Assembly: GCA_030704615.1 (NCBI GenBank)
Contig: CM060733.1
Span: forward strand, 186,001-250,000
Origin: Takakia lepidozioides
Lineage: Eukaryota; Streptophyta; Takakiopsida; Takakiales; Takakiaceae
DNA length: 64,000 nt
Reading direction: 5' to 3'
Below are positions 14,840 to 26,000 of the stretch, one piece after another. The position numbers and the translations under genes are program-made. Under the pieces are notes generated by a model that was not told the origin of the DNA, did no database searches, and worked only from the letters and a program-made list of their open reading frames with translations. Position 1 is the stretch's first letter, and each line of letters starts with the position of its first letter.

Positions 14840-15890
14840 ACAATTAGAGAAAAAGAGTCAGACACTAAAAGAAATCGACCTGAGAAAACTCTCTTAAAGT
14901 TAGACAGGGAAGGAGTTGAAGAGACACCATTGCAGCTCTTGCCAAGGGGAATCAAGAAGGAAGTCGTACCAGCAATTGAGGAAATTCGACCTGGACAATG
15001 TGTGAAAACACACAAGGAAAAACTTGAAGAGACACCGTTGCAATTTCCCCAGTCAGGAAGGCATAAGAAATATATGCCCTCGAAGAGTCTTAACCCAAAC
15101 ACCAGTTTACAGAGTGGATCGTGCAGGCAATTTTGAAGAGACACCCGGCATAAATAAGAAAAACTCGAAGGCAAAGAAATACCATGACCTGGACAATGCT
15201 TGTGAACTGGGGTCGAGGAATCTGAAGGGACTCTGTCTGTCCAGCTGATAGGAAGGAAAAACTAGAAAAGACATGCGAACTGTTAAAAGCCAGAAATCAA
15301 AGAAACTGAACAAGTTTCTCCAAATTCTGTGTAGTCGATGAGAACGAACTTGAAGGTCACCGATGTGGTGTGCGCCCCCACCTGAACTACTTCAGAAGGC
15401 CTCAAAAGCAAAGAGAAGCCAACAGTTGGAAAAAATTCTAGATAAGGTATCTGAAGTAGACGAGGATGAAAATCAAGTGAAACAGTGGCGGTATAAGCCC
15501 TTGCCAAAACTAAACGAGACTGACTCACAAGTGAAGAAAACCAAGGAATTGGAAGGATCAATGCAAGTCATATTGAAATATTGAAGGCCAACATTCAGGA
15601 TAGTGAAGGAGGACCTCGCTGCAGAGATACAAGTTCACTCGGAAAACCTAAATCATCATAAGGGGCAGATTGGGATAGTGAACAATTCAAAAATTGTCTC
15701 AAGGGTTGAAACCCTTGTGAAAAGAAGTGAAACTGATAAGCACAATGCAGTTCATCTCAACTCCAATATTTCTATGACTAATACAAAATATTCAGTAAGA
15801 GGTTGCATATCAACTATAGTATATTCACCCTGTCCTTTCTTGCAGATGTCTTTCACTTGAATTATGCACCTGAAGCTGACTCTGACCAAG
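14840..15890 (+). pseudogene. Decayed or incompletely resolved reading region with 36-codon repeats
   Basis: Lys/Glu-rich frames are broken by stops. Three copies of a block beginning with the codons for EETP (DNA core GAAGAGACACC at about 14918, 15026 and 15135) are spaced 108-109 nt apart, close to 36 codons, so the periodicity is protein-like. Further Lys/Glu-rich frames follow at 15363-15584 and 15603-15840. The latter ends near a good acceptor (TTTCTTGCAG at about 15836-15845). No family is recognised. It could be a degenerating gene or a low-complexity gene with introns I could not resolve. Confidence 0.35.
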
Positions 15891-16360
15891 ATTGATCACA
15901 CAATTTTTAACAGAGGGAGGGATAGTGAGCCAAAAACATGGTTGGGAATGGCAGGCGGGACAGAGAAAGAACCATAGGTCCGAGGGGTTTCTTGCTGTGA
16001 ATTACAGTGCAAACTGCACTGTTGTAGCAATTCAGTACCAAACTCATTACTGCTTCATGTACGGACCTTGGGCAAGTGCTTCACATTCTGCTGAGCGGTT
16101 AACTGTTAAAGATAAGGAAAGCGCATATCATTTGGTTGATTGAGGGGGCGAGAAAGGAAACATGCACCTGCGAGGAGTTGCTGCAGTCGACATGGTAAGA
16201 TCGTAAGAACCTTTCATGATCTGTCCCTTTGTCTGCAGGCCCCAGGGTTTAAGAGCTCATGAACGATTTGCTCTACCTGTCAACTGCAAGTTTGCAGCTT
16301 CAAAAGAACAGATGGCATGCTCTTTACTACACTCACTGAGGCATCTGCACCCACACCACC

Positions 16361-17707
16361 TCAGTCAAGGTCTTCACTTGTACTGCTGTCTGTCTGATCA
16401 TCCTGGCTATCTTGATAGCTTTTAAGTTCACTTTCAACTGACTGTGCAGAAGCTTTCACTCCCAGAAGCTGAGCAAACCGCTCCTTGGCCACTACTAATG
16501 CATGCTTCTGTAGAAGCTTACGCCCCTGGTACGCCTCCCGCAAAAATATTGTATCCATGTTTCCAATTGATGATACATAGAAGAGATGGGGGTGCCTGGA
16601 CACCAAGGCCTTTATCTTATATGAAAAAGTAAACTCTTCACTGAAATTTAAGAGATGATCCACAATTATTCTCTTTTCTAGCGTGAGATTCAAAAGCTCC
16701 TCGATCCCAGCAACCGCATGTCTTTCAAATCTGATTTCCAGAGAGTCGAGGTCACGGGGGTCCTGATAGGGTGACATGAATGGCGTCCTTCGAAATCTAC
16801 ACAACATCTTCTTGTGTCTCTTTGACAGCTTGTAGTCCTTCGCCAAATAGATATTTTCCCTTGGAACCCCCTCACCTGCGGTAGAGTCAGAAATACCAGG
16901 TTGTGTGAAAAAACAACATACTTGCACAGGGGAGTGCGAATCAGCATGCGGGTCTGTTTGGAGGGTTCAAAAAGTTTGTCTGTGAAGACATGGACACTGA
17001 CCGGAGCTTTCAAGTCGAGATTGTTGGAGGTCCTTCATCTCCGCTACACTGACCGCCAAACGCGAGTCCCACGAAGTAAGCACCAGCCATGGAACGCCCT
17101 CCTCAATCTCCACATCAAAATATTGAGGATACCCAAAAACCAACGCACACTGGAAATCATCTGGCAGGCCCAAATCAGTTGCCAGATGCCCTAATGGTTC
17201 AAGAGGAAGTCGCCTGCGGATGGACAACATTAACACTTTTCTTAGCACCTTGACGGATCTATCCTCATTCTCTCGTTTTAGGTTTATCTCCTCTTGGTAT
17301 AGTCTTTCAGCCTCGGGTGTGAGTCGAAAGCCGTTTGAATGTGCGCCCTTTTTCACCACTTCAAAGACAGTCGGGTACTTCCTTAGATATTCGGACAGGC
17401 TCTTCTCCTCCCTCATCCCAATGAACTCGCAGTTTCCTTCCAGATCCTGAATCTCCATATACCACCCAGGCCTCCTCACTAGAAGGTCTCTAACGCGCAA
17501 GATAGTTCTGAGCTGTTTCTCTCTCTCTAGCAACATATCGAATGGGATCTCTTTCCCATTCTTAAATCCGGGCTCTGTCGATGGGACAAGATAAACATGC
17601 CTGGATTTGGGCCATTCTTGTGTTTTCAATCCTTGCGTTCGAAGTATACCCGGGTGATGTCGCAGAAAGGCTGCTGTTATTGCAGCCCAGGCCCTCGTTG
17701 CAGCCAT
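16361..17707 (-). CDS. PORR-domain organelle RNA-binding protein (WTF1/RPD1 family)
   Basis: PORR (plant organelle RNA recognition, formerly DUF860) proteins are nuclear-encoded and imported into chloroplasts or mitochondria, where most known members promote group II intron splicing. Two exons on the minus strand, 17707-17002 and 16875-16361, join at a split Gly codon (GT-AG intron of 126 bp) into 406 aa, a normal length. Family landmarks are REKQLRTILRVRDLLVRRPG, LSEYLRKYPTVFEVV, FRLTPEAERLYQEE, LPLEPLGHLATDLGLP and FVYVSSIG-like HPHLFYVSSIGNMDTIFLRE. The first 25 residues (MAATRAWAAITAAFLRHH) are Ala/Arg/His-rich without acidic residues, as in a targeting peptide. The ATG at 17707 is the first in frame. 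The tail is acidic and Ser-rich (about 20 residues). No damage is seen. Confidence 0.93.
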
Positions 17708-17789
17708 CGCTGCATCAAAACCAATGTGGAGGTAGAATGTAGACAGACACAATAATGTGAGCCGAAAAGCAAGACAACCAACACTTGGT

Positions 17790-19050
17790 CACTGTAGCCT
17801 CTCTCGCCGCCCTATGCAAATCATGTGTGTGCAGGTTTGGTAGACCCCGGTTTTTCGGTGTTCAAATCCTGCTACCTTGTGTGTGTGGTTTGGTTCTGGT
17901 GCCAGTGCCACTGATAGACTATAAACACTATCTACTCAGTTCGCATAAGCATTCTCCGCTGCTTCTTTTGGCTGTACTGTAGTCCTCAGATATCAGCGGG
18001 CTTCGTGATCTGCATCTTCTTCATGCACTTGGACCCAAGTTTCTTAGACTCCTGGAAAAGCTTTGATTTGCCTCCTGCAGTTTCCCCAACTGCAGATAAT
18101 TTGATACAGGGTTTGCCTCCTGCGTCGTGACGACTTCGGAATTGCGGTTACTGGTTTCAATGTGCAGGATAACAGCTGGATGGCGACCATTTACACACTG
18201 ATAAGTTGGCCGGAGGCTGATCAGTGTTACGTGCAAGCATCCATCTTGTAGTTTGTAGAGTTTAGCGTGCGAGAAGCTGGTGCTGAAAGCTTCATGTTTT
18301 GACATTAGAGAAAGAGAGCAACAAGTCTGTGACCCCATTTGCAGACGAAGCAAAGACATGACATGTTGGTGACTTGCATTTTGGGGTGTGAGCACAAATC
18401 TACGCTACCGTCCCTGGACAACCGTTTAGGCATTATTGCGCCTAATAATAAAATCAATCAATCAGAAAATTAGGCATGTTTTGAAAACAATTTCTCAAAT
18501 TAGGCATCTTCATGCTATAATTTTTTAGAATTAGGCACATGAGAAGAGAAAACATTTATTTTCCTAAGAATACAATTACAAAATAGACACCCAATGCCCA
18601 TGGGCCCTTCCAGGCTCCTGCTACCTTTCATTTCTTTTGAAACCCTAAAAATGCCCCTCTTTGTGCGGTGCTCCAAGGCTCAAGCTGGTATAGGCAAGCT
18701 CTCCCTTCGCTCTCACACTTTAGGTGAGTTCAATATTGATACTCCACACTAGTGTAGGCACGTTGGTGCAGGGTTTGGTACATTGGTCATTGGGTAGGCA
18801 CGCTGGTTCAGGGCTTTGATACATTGGTCATTGGGTACACCGGTTTTCATATTGGTATGCTGGTGCATGGTGAAACCTCTTACATAATGGTACTCTTGAG
18901 TTGTGGTAGGCTGGTAGGCTAGTTGTTTCCGCATGCATATATGTATTGATTTTTGTTCAAAGAAATTTTGATCTTATTACAAACAACATGAGAATGTTGG
19001 CAGATTGCAAATAGAGTTTTGAAGGTTGGGCATTTTCTGAACTTCAAGAG
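17790..19050. other. PORR upstream region and intergenic DNA
   Basis: Includes the presumed PORR promoter on the minus strand. Three copies of AATTAGGCA at about 18470-18540 and short near-repeats of TTGGTACATTGG/TACATTGGTCATTGGGTA (18760-18900) are the only regularities. No gene is supported. Confidence 0.4.
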
Positions 19051-19340
19051 GCTATTCTTTGCAGATGCTGCCCCATTGGGGTTATTGAGTCTTTGGAACA
19101 CTGCCTTATTTTCTGTAGAGGGCCGTCATCCATCTGGCCCTTGGTATTGTCACTTTACAGGGTCTGGTCAGACACCGCTCAGGACCCCATAGCCCTCTTG
19201 CTTAATTACAACCAAACAACCAAGTCCAAGGTGTCCACATGCCCAGTATTCGAGGCTCTCCGCTCGGCAACGCTGTGGCAAATTTGGAAGGCTCGGTGCA
19301 GATGGACATTAAACAATGCCTCCTCCTCCTGTACATAAAT
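19050..19340 (+). mobile_element. LINE 3' fragment with zf-RVT module
   Basis: An approximately 90-residue frame contains GVIESLEHCLIFCRGPSSIW, matching the E-x2-H-x4-C half of the zf-RVT zinc-binding motif found at the end of plant L1-like ORF2. It is followed by LWQIWKARC, a motif that commonly comes next in those proteins. Upstream, DAAPLG-like sequence in another frame implies a frameshift. Only the C-terminal 90 or so residues survive. Confidence 0.65.
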
Positions 19341-19395
19341 CCTTGTTTGTGTTTTCTATGATGTTACTATTGCAGCTAAGTTGACCTAGCAAAAA

Positions 19396-22273
19396 CTATG
19401 TGCACGCCTCCTTCAGAGCATCTTGGGGAAGAGGAGGAATCATTTGTTGCAGCAATGATACGGGTGCAGCTGGGGGGTTCAACATTGGTCCAAGAACAGG
19501 AGGGGTTGTCGCTAAGGCATGAGGTACATATACTACCATAGGTAATGGAGAACCACCATCAAATTGAGCTGGAACTGCGGGAATGGATATTGGCGGAGCA
19601 ACAAGGGAGGTAGCAACTGGTGGAGTGACATGAAATATAGGATCTGAAACTTGTGAGGGGCCTCCACCTATGGTACTGTGCAACACAACTGTATCAGAAT
19701 CAGACTGGGAGTCGGCCCCGCATCAGTTTCAAATCCCTGTGACCCCAATTCTGAGTCTGATGAGAGGGTTGCCACATGTCCAGTATTTTGGGCACCATCT
19801 CTTTCAACCTTCACATCCACATAAGGAGGAACAACAGTGGATGGGATTGTCAAGTCCACAACATCTTCATGTGTACTTTGTAGCGTATGTGTCGTGACAA
19901 TCTCTGGAACAAATGCAGCCTGCAGTGGAGATCCAGGAATCTTCTTTGGTGGAGAACCAGGAATGAGGAACTTCTTGACATAACCCTTTCCTGAAGCTGA
20001 AACCTCTTGCATGATGGTATCAGGTGTGACATCAACCTCAGGGTTCAACGGATCACCAACAATTGGTGCAACGATCCCCGGCCGCGACAGCCCCACAGGT
20101 GACATTTGAAGAGTTGATGAGCTTGGAGTTCGAGGGAAGTTTTGGTTCACAGCACTACCACCATGTCCACTTTGGCCTCCACTATAGTTGGTGGTGAATG
20201 CGCTATAGTTGATGGTGGCCTCAGATGGAGGTCCTGGTCTTCGTTTGTTGGCATCAATGAAGCCATCATCTGCTATCACACCTACACCATTACAACTGGT
20301 TTGAGAAGGCTGAATTATCACTTGGTGCCTAGTGTCTACCAATACAACATTAACTGTAATTTGAGTCCAGACAAGTCATTGTAGTCCTTACCATTGGCCG
20401 AAGTCCCAACAGTTGGACTACAATAATTATGTGTAGAGTGCACAGTCCATCATAATGGACTTTTTGTCCCCCATATTAGACTTCCAAGTTCTATGCAGCT
20501 GATGATGGGACTACAAGCAAGATTCACACTCCCTAATTAGGACTCACACTCCATCTGGGCCACGACTCAGATTCCAAGTTGAGAAGCAAGCTCCTCAATA
20601 AGGACTCGCATTCCATATCCATTATTTTGCAGTTGGACTCACACTCCACATGATTAAGCACATGATATGACCCTCCACAGGACTCTGATTCCAAACTGGA
20701 AATCAGTGGAAATCATTAAGGACTCATACTCCCAGTAATTAGTCAGCAAGTGGACTCACACTCCCCATGACTAAACACATCGACTCATACTCCACATGAG
20801 TCAGCACTTGGACTCACACTCCACATGACTGAAGACTCAGAATTCTACTTAAGAATGACACTCCTCAATAAGGACTCCCCAGTAAGGATTCACTCCACTA
20901 AAAGGACAAATAATAACATTTGCAGTCCCACATTCAGACTCATAGTGAGTTGAAGGGGTTGAAGATCCAATCTTGGGACTACAGTCCTAAGGATTGGACA
21001 TGAAGAGGTACAGCCTTGGACCACACAAGTTTTCTGAAGAAGAAAACATGGAAATGTTGCAATCAATCTTACCTGGAACTTGGGTGTTTCTAACCCTGGC
21101 TTCGTGAAGTTGTTTTGTCATCCACCTTTGGCGCATTTCAACCACTCTCAGCTTTTCCGCAAGTGCATGCACCTCTGGGTCAAGAATCCTAAACCCAAAA
21201 CTAGAACACCAATCAGGATGCATGATCTCTGAACAGCTGAAGTCCCTACACCTTTGACGTCTTCATATGGGATGCCATACAAGCAGGATGGTAAGTGTGC
21301 TTACAAGATGCCACCACCATGTCCCAACAGTGGAAACCTTTGTGGCAAAACAGGGCAAGGAGAGACCTTCAGGAAATCCTTGATGGACGTACTATCTTTG
21401 ATCACTTGAGGATGACATATAGGCATAGGATAGATGGCGAGTCATTTGTCCCCATTTGTCAAGGCCTCAATCTGATCTTGGATAAGACTCCTCTCTGTGT
21501 CAGCAACATCGACCACATTCTCTGCCACTCTAATGTCCCTATCTTTTTGGTCCCCTGCATCACACAAAGCATTGAACTCTTTTTCGGTCTTATCAGCATT
21601 GAGCCAAAATTCTGCTTCAATTGATTTCTTCTGGTCAAGTTCCCTTTGCATCTCAGACTGTCTTCCCTTTCCACAATTCAGTAACCCAACACTCTCTTCC
21701 CCTTTTTGCATTAAGGTCTCTTCCCCGGCTCGGATTGTGGCACCCTCGTGGGAGAGTTTGGCCTCTAGGTCTGCAATCTTGTTCCGACACTCTGCAAGAC
21801 ACCATTGTCCGTCTTCCATTTGCACCCGAACAGTCCGCGTCTTCTCCATCAAGTCCAACTTCCCTTTCTTTAACCTCTCCAACTCTTCCTTTGCCCCACA
21901 CATCTCCTCATACTTCAAATCATGTAGTTCATGAAGACTCGCTAGGGCAGTTGCCACATACTCTTGCTCATGTTTTTTCCTTTCCATCTCTGCAATCACT
22001 TGCTCAGGCGTTTGTTTCAGTCCTTCTTTGCCTCTACTTGGGGTTTTGCGTAGCCTGTCTTTCACCTCACACACTCCTAGCTTTGGCTTACTGTCTGTGC
22101 TGCCAGGGTCCTTTGCTTCTCGATGCTCCTTCATTCTTTCTTGTTGCTTAGCTGTCCATGCCGCGTATGCTGCCCAATTGAGTTTTTGTCCAGTCCTTTT
22201 TTCATAGACAATGCCCTTTGCCATCAAGTTTGCAATGATACCACCGGTTGGCTTACAATCATACCCATGAACC
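19396..22273 (-). pseudogene. Interrupted gene: coiled-coil protein with SUMO-interaction-like motif
   Basis: I do not recognise the family. On the minus strand, 22273-21442 encodes a basic segment (GYDCKPTGGIIANLMAKG) then about 230 residues of strongly heptad-like coiled coil rich in Glu, Lys, Gln and Leu. A small exon near 21210-21073 (EVHALAEKLRVVEMRQR) ends at GTAAGATT. 20342-19668 then encodes a low-complexity region with a KRRPGP basic patch and VVDLTIPSTVV, which fits a SUMO-interacting motif next to acidic residues. The Pro-rich C-terminus (19686-19396) is reached only by a frame change near 19715, so the gene looks broken or has an unresolved intron. Its 5' end is cut off by the transposon end at about 22273. 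Confidence 0.5.
20395..20960 (-). repeat. Dispersed GGACTCACACTCC motif cluster
   Basis: About a dozen imperfect copies of (G)GACTCACACTCCACATGA and shorter variants are spaced irregularly (20-60 nt) between two exons of the coiled-coil gene. Spacing is too irregular for a simple satellite. It lies in what would be an intron. Confidence 0.6.
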
Positions 22274-22279
22274 CCCGGG

Positions 22280-22316
22280 GGGTGCACTCCAGCCAATATG
22301 TACCAGCCACGTGCGT
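22280..22316 (+). repeat. Left terminal inverted repeat of the 10.8-kb transposon
   Basis: GGGTGCACTC, 19 variable bases, then ACGTGCGT. It is followed by subterminal AGGAGGGGGT-type repeats at about 22319, 22375 and 22401. Confidence 0.75.
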
Positions 22317-22420
22317 GCACAGGAGGGGGTATTTTAAACCCCTCCATGTACAACATTATACATATAGAGGGGGGTTTATATCACCTTAAATATAATCTTA
22401 CAGGAGGGGGTTACTAAGTT

Positions 22421-22490
22421 TTAGGAGTAGTCTAGTGGTAAGGGCGTAGAATGTGGCGTGACACATCGCGGGATCAAATCGCGATGCAAT
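22421..22490 (+). other. tRNA-related sequence (A box and B box), possible SINE head
   Basis: TAGTCTAGTGGTA (22428-22440) resembles a pol III A box. GGGATCAAATC (22470-22480) resembles a B box at the right distance. The hairpin GCGGGATCAAATCGC fits a T-arm. The expected cloverleaf does not fold cleanly, and a T-rich tract follows (22493-22530). It is best read as a tRNA-derived relic or SINE head inserted just inside the left transposon end. Confidence 0.4.
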
Positions 22491-23039
22491 GTTTTTTTGC
22501 TTTTCTTTTTTTTCTTTTCTCCCCGCGATCTGTCTCCCGCGGGCTCTCTTTTCCCTCCTCCCCCGCACCCCTTCCGTGTCAGCATGGTCTTAGCATGCCA
22601 TGAGCTTTGTGACCCCCTCTCTTTCTTGTTTCTTTTTTCCTCTTATCCCATAAGATCTTTGAGCTTCCTGCAGCCATTGTGAAGTACAATCGCATTCTAC
22701 CAAGATTTGGCGTTTGCGGAATAGTGGCACCTTTCCATGGCCTAAGCATACTCAACAAGGCCTGGCTCCGGAGGCTGAGACAGAAGCTTCAGTTCATCTT
22801 GTGGCTCCTGAGAAACCTGGTCGCTATCTCTCATTGGCGTCTGGTAGCACCTGCTGGTCCTAAGTTTGGTCATCGGGTTTGGGTTTTGATTCAGGTATGT
22901 CCAAACTGATTGCTTTTCTTTCGTTCTGTTCCTCTGCGCCTCTCCACCTATCCTCAGCCTCAAGACTTTCAAAGTTGGTAAACAAGGGTATAGGCACAAT
23001 TCCCTTGATAGAATTGAAGAGAGCGTCTCTTTGGTGAGA

Positions 23040-26000
23040 GAACCCCGGACAGTGTATCAGAAAACGAATATTGTCTTTAGGTTCCCCACACAACGGACAA
23101 TTGCACTCTCCCTTTCCTCTCTGCTTCTGTTTGATGTTCAAAGGTAGGCTTCCTGCCCTGAGTTTAAATTTCAGTCTGGTGCCGAGGGTGGGTAGACCCT
23201 TGAGGTCATCCAAGATGTCCACCCCCATGTCACTAACTGGAACAAGTTCAGGGAAGTTCTCTACCTAACTTCATTTTCATCAGACAATCTCATGGCAACA
23301 GACATGGCTTCAGACACTACAACCTCTAAGTCAGATTTATCCAGCAGGGTCAAGACTTGAGGATCCAGGTCAAGGTCCTTGAGAATCTTTTCTACTCTCT
23401 TCTGCCAGGACTTTGCATGTTTGACAGGGTTTAGGGTTTCCAAGATATAGAGTCGATTAACTTAGGATATCTGGTGTTGGGCATATGTTGCAGCTGACCC
23501 CACCATCTGACCTTGATTTCATCTCGTCGGGAGCTTAAGGATGGAGTGCCAAACTCACCCCGAACAGCCACATTGGCTGTTTTGGAGCATGCTGACATAC
23601 ACTCCTTAAGCGCCTCCACTTGAATGGATTCTAGAGACTTAGCCTGCCTGGAGTTATCAACCCATATAGCAGATCCGTACTCCAAGGCAGGTCTACTAAC
23701 GCGAGAAAGCATGGTTTTCTTAACCTCAGAGTTGACCTCTGTGCAGTGGAAAAATTTAGTGAGCCCCAGAGCTTTGCCCACTGAGCTTTGCCCCAGAGCT
23801 TTGCCCATTCGGTGAGAGAACCCCGGACAGTGTATCAGAAAATGAATATTGTCTTCAGATTGCCCACACAATGGGAAGTGCACTCCCCCTTTCTTCTCTG
23901 CTTCTGTTTGTTGTTCAAAGGTAGGCTTCTTGCCCTGAGTTTAAATTTCAGTCTAGTGTCGAGAGTGGGTGGACCCTTGAGGTCATCCAAGATGTCCACC
24001 CCCATGTCACTAACTGGAACAAGTTCAGGGAAGTTCTCTACCTAACTTCATTTTCATCAGACAATCTCATGGCAACAGACATGGCTTCAGACACTACAGC
24101 TTCTAAGTCAAATTTATCCAGCAGGGTCAAGACTTGCGGATCCAGGTCAAGGTCCTTGAGAATCTTTTCTACTCTCTTCTGCCAGGACTTCGCCTGTTTG
24201 ACAGGGTTTAGGGTTTCCAAGATATAGAGTCGATTAACTTAGGATATCTGGTGTTGGGCATATGTTGCAGCTGACCCCACCATCTGACCTTGATTTCATC
24301 TCGTCGGGAGCTTAATGATGGAATGCCAAACTCACCCCGAACAGCCACATTGGCTGTTTTGGAGCATGCTGACATACACTCCTTAGGCGCCCCCACTTGA
24401 ATGGATTCTAGAGACTTAGCCTGCCTGGAGTTATCAACCCATATAGCAGATCCGTACTCCAAGGCAGGTCTACTAACGCGAGAAAGCATGGTTTTCTTAA
24501 CCTCAGAGTTGACCCCTGTGCAGTGGAAAAATTTAGTGAGCCCCAGAGCTTTGCCCATTTGGTGAGAGAACCCCAGACAGTGTATCAGAAAATGAATATT
24601 GTCTTCAGATTGCCCACACAATGGGCAGTGCACTCCCCCTTTCCTCTCTGCTTCTGTTTGTTGTTCAAAGGTAGGCTTCCTGCCCTGAGTTTAAATTTCA
24701 GTCTAGTGCCGAGAGTGGGTGGACCCTTGAGGTCATCCAAGATGTCCACCCCCATGTCACTAACTGGAACAAGTTCAGGGAAGTTCTCTACCTAACTTTA
24801 TTTTCATCAGACAATCTCATGGCAACAGACATGGCTTCAGACACTACAGCCTCTAAGTCAAATTTATCCAGCAGGGTCAAGACTTGCGGATCCAGGTCAA
24901 GGTCCTTGAGAATCTTTTCTACTCTCTTCTGCCAGGACTTCGCCTGTTTGACAGGGTTTAGGGTTTCCAAGATATAGAGTCGATTAACTTAGGATATCTG
25001 GTGTTGGGCATATGTTGCAGCTGACCCCACCATCTGACCTTGATTTCATCTTGTCGGGAGCTTAATGATGGAATGCCAAACTCACCCCGAACAGCCACAT
25101 TGGCTGTTTTGGAGCATGCTGACATACACTCCTTAGGCGCCCCCACTTGAATGGATTCTAGAGACTTAGCCTGCCTGGAGTTATCAACCCATATAGCAGA
25201 TCCGTACTCCAAGGCAGGTCTACTAACGCGAGAAAGCATGGTTTTCTTAACCTCAGAGTTGACCCCTGTGCAGTGGAAAAATTTAGTGAGCCCCAGAGCT
25301 TTGCCCATTTGGTGAGAGAACCCCAGACAGTGTATCAGAAAATGAATATTGTCTTCAGATTGCCCACACAATGGGCAGTGCACTCCCCCTTTCCTCTCTG
25401 CTTCTGTTTGTTGTTCAAAGGTAGGCTTCCTGCCCTGAGTTTAAATTTCAGTCTAGTGCCGAGAGTGGGTGGACCCTTGAGGTCATCCAAGATGTCCACC
25501 CCCATGTCACTAACTGGAACAAGTTCAGGGAAGTTCTCTACCTAACTTTTTTTTTCATCAGACAATCTCATGGCAACATACATGGCTTCAGACACTACAG
25601 CCTCTAAGTCAAATTTATCCAGCAGGGTCAAGACTTGCGGATCCAGGTCAAGGTCCTTGAGAATCTTTTCTACTCTCTTCTGCCAGGACTTCGCCTGTTT
25701 GACAGGGTTTAGGGTTTCCAAGATATAGAGTCGATTAACTTAGGATATCTGGTGTTGGGCATATGTTGCAGCTGACCCCACCATCTGACCTTGATTTCAT
25801 CTCGTCGGGAGCTTAAGGATGGAATGCCAAACTCACCCTGAACAGCCACATTGGCTGTTTTGGAGCATGCTGACATACACTCCTTAAGCGCCCCCACTTG
25901 AATGGATTCTAGAGACTTAGCCTGGTTGGAGTTATCAACCCATATAGCAGATCCGTACTCCAAGGCAGGTCTACTAACGCGAGAAAGCATGGTTTTTGTT

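Noticed and set aside
17785-17880. GTTCAAATCCTGC near 17857 as a tRNA T-arm
   Set aside because: No A box, acceptor stem or anticodon arm could be placed around it.
20395-20960. GACTCACACTCC cluster as a CRISPR-like array
   Set aside because: Repeats are imperfect and irregularly spaced with no defined spacers, and the DNA is plant nuclear.
22123-22389. Plus-strand 88-codon frame across the transposon's left end
   Set aside because: It is the antisense of the long coiled-coil frame and runs into the inverted repeat. No motif.
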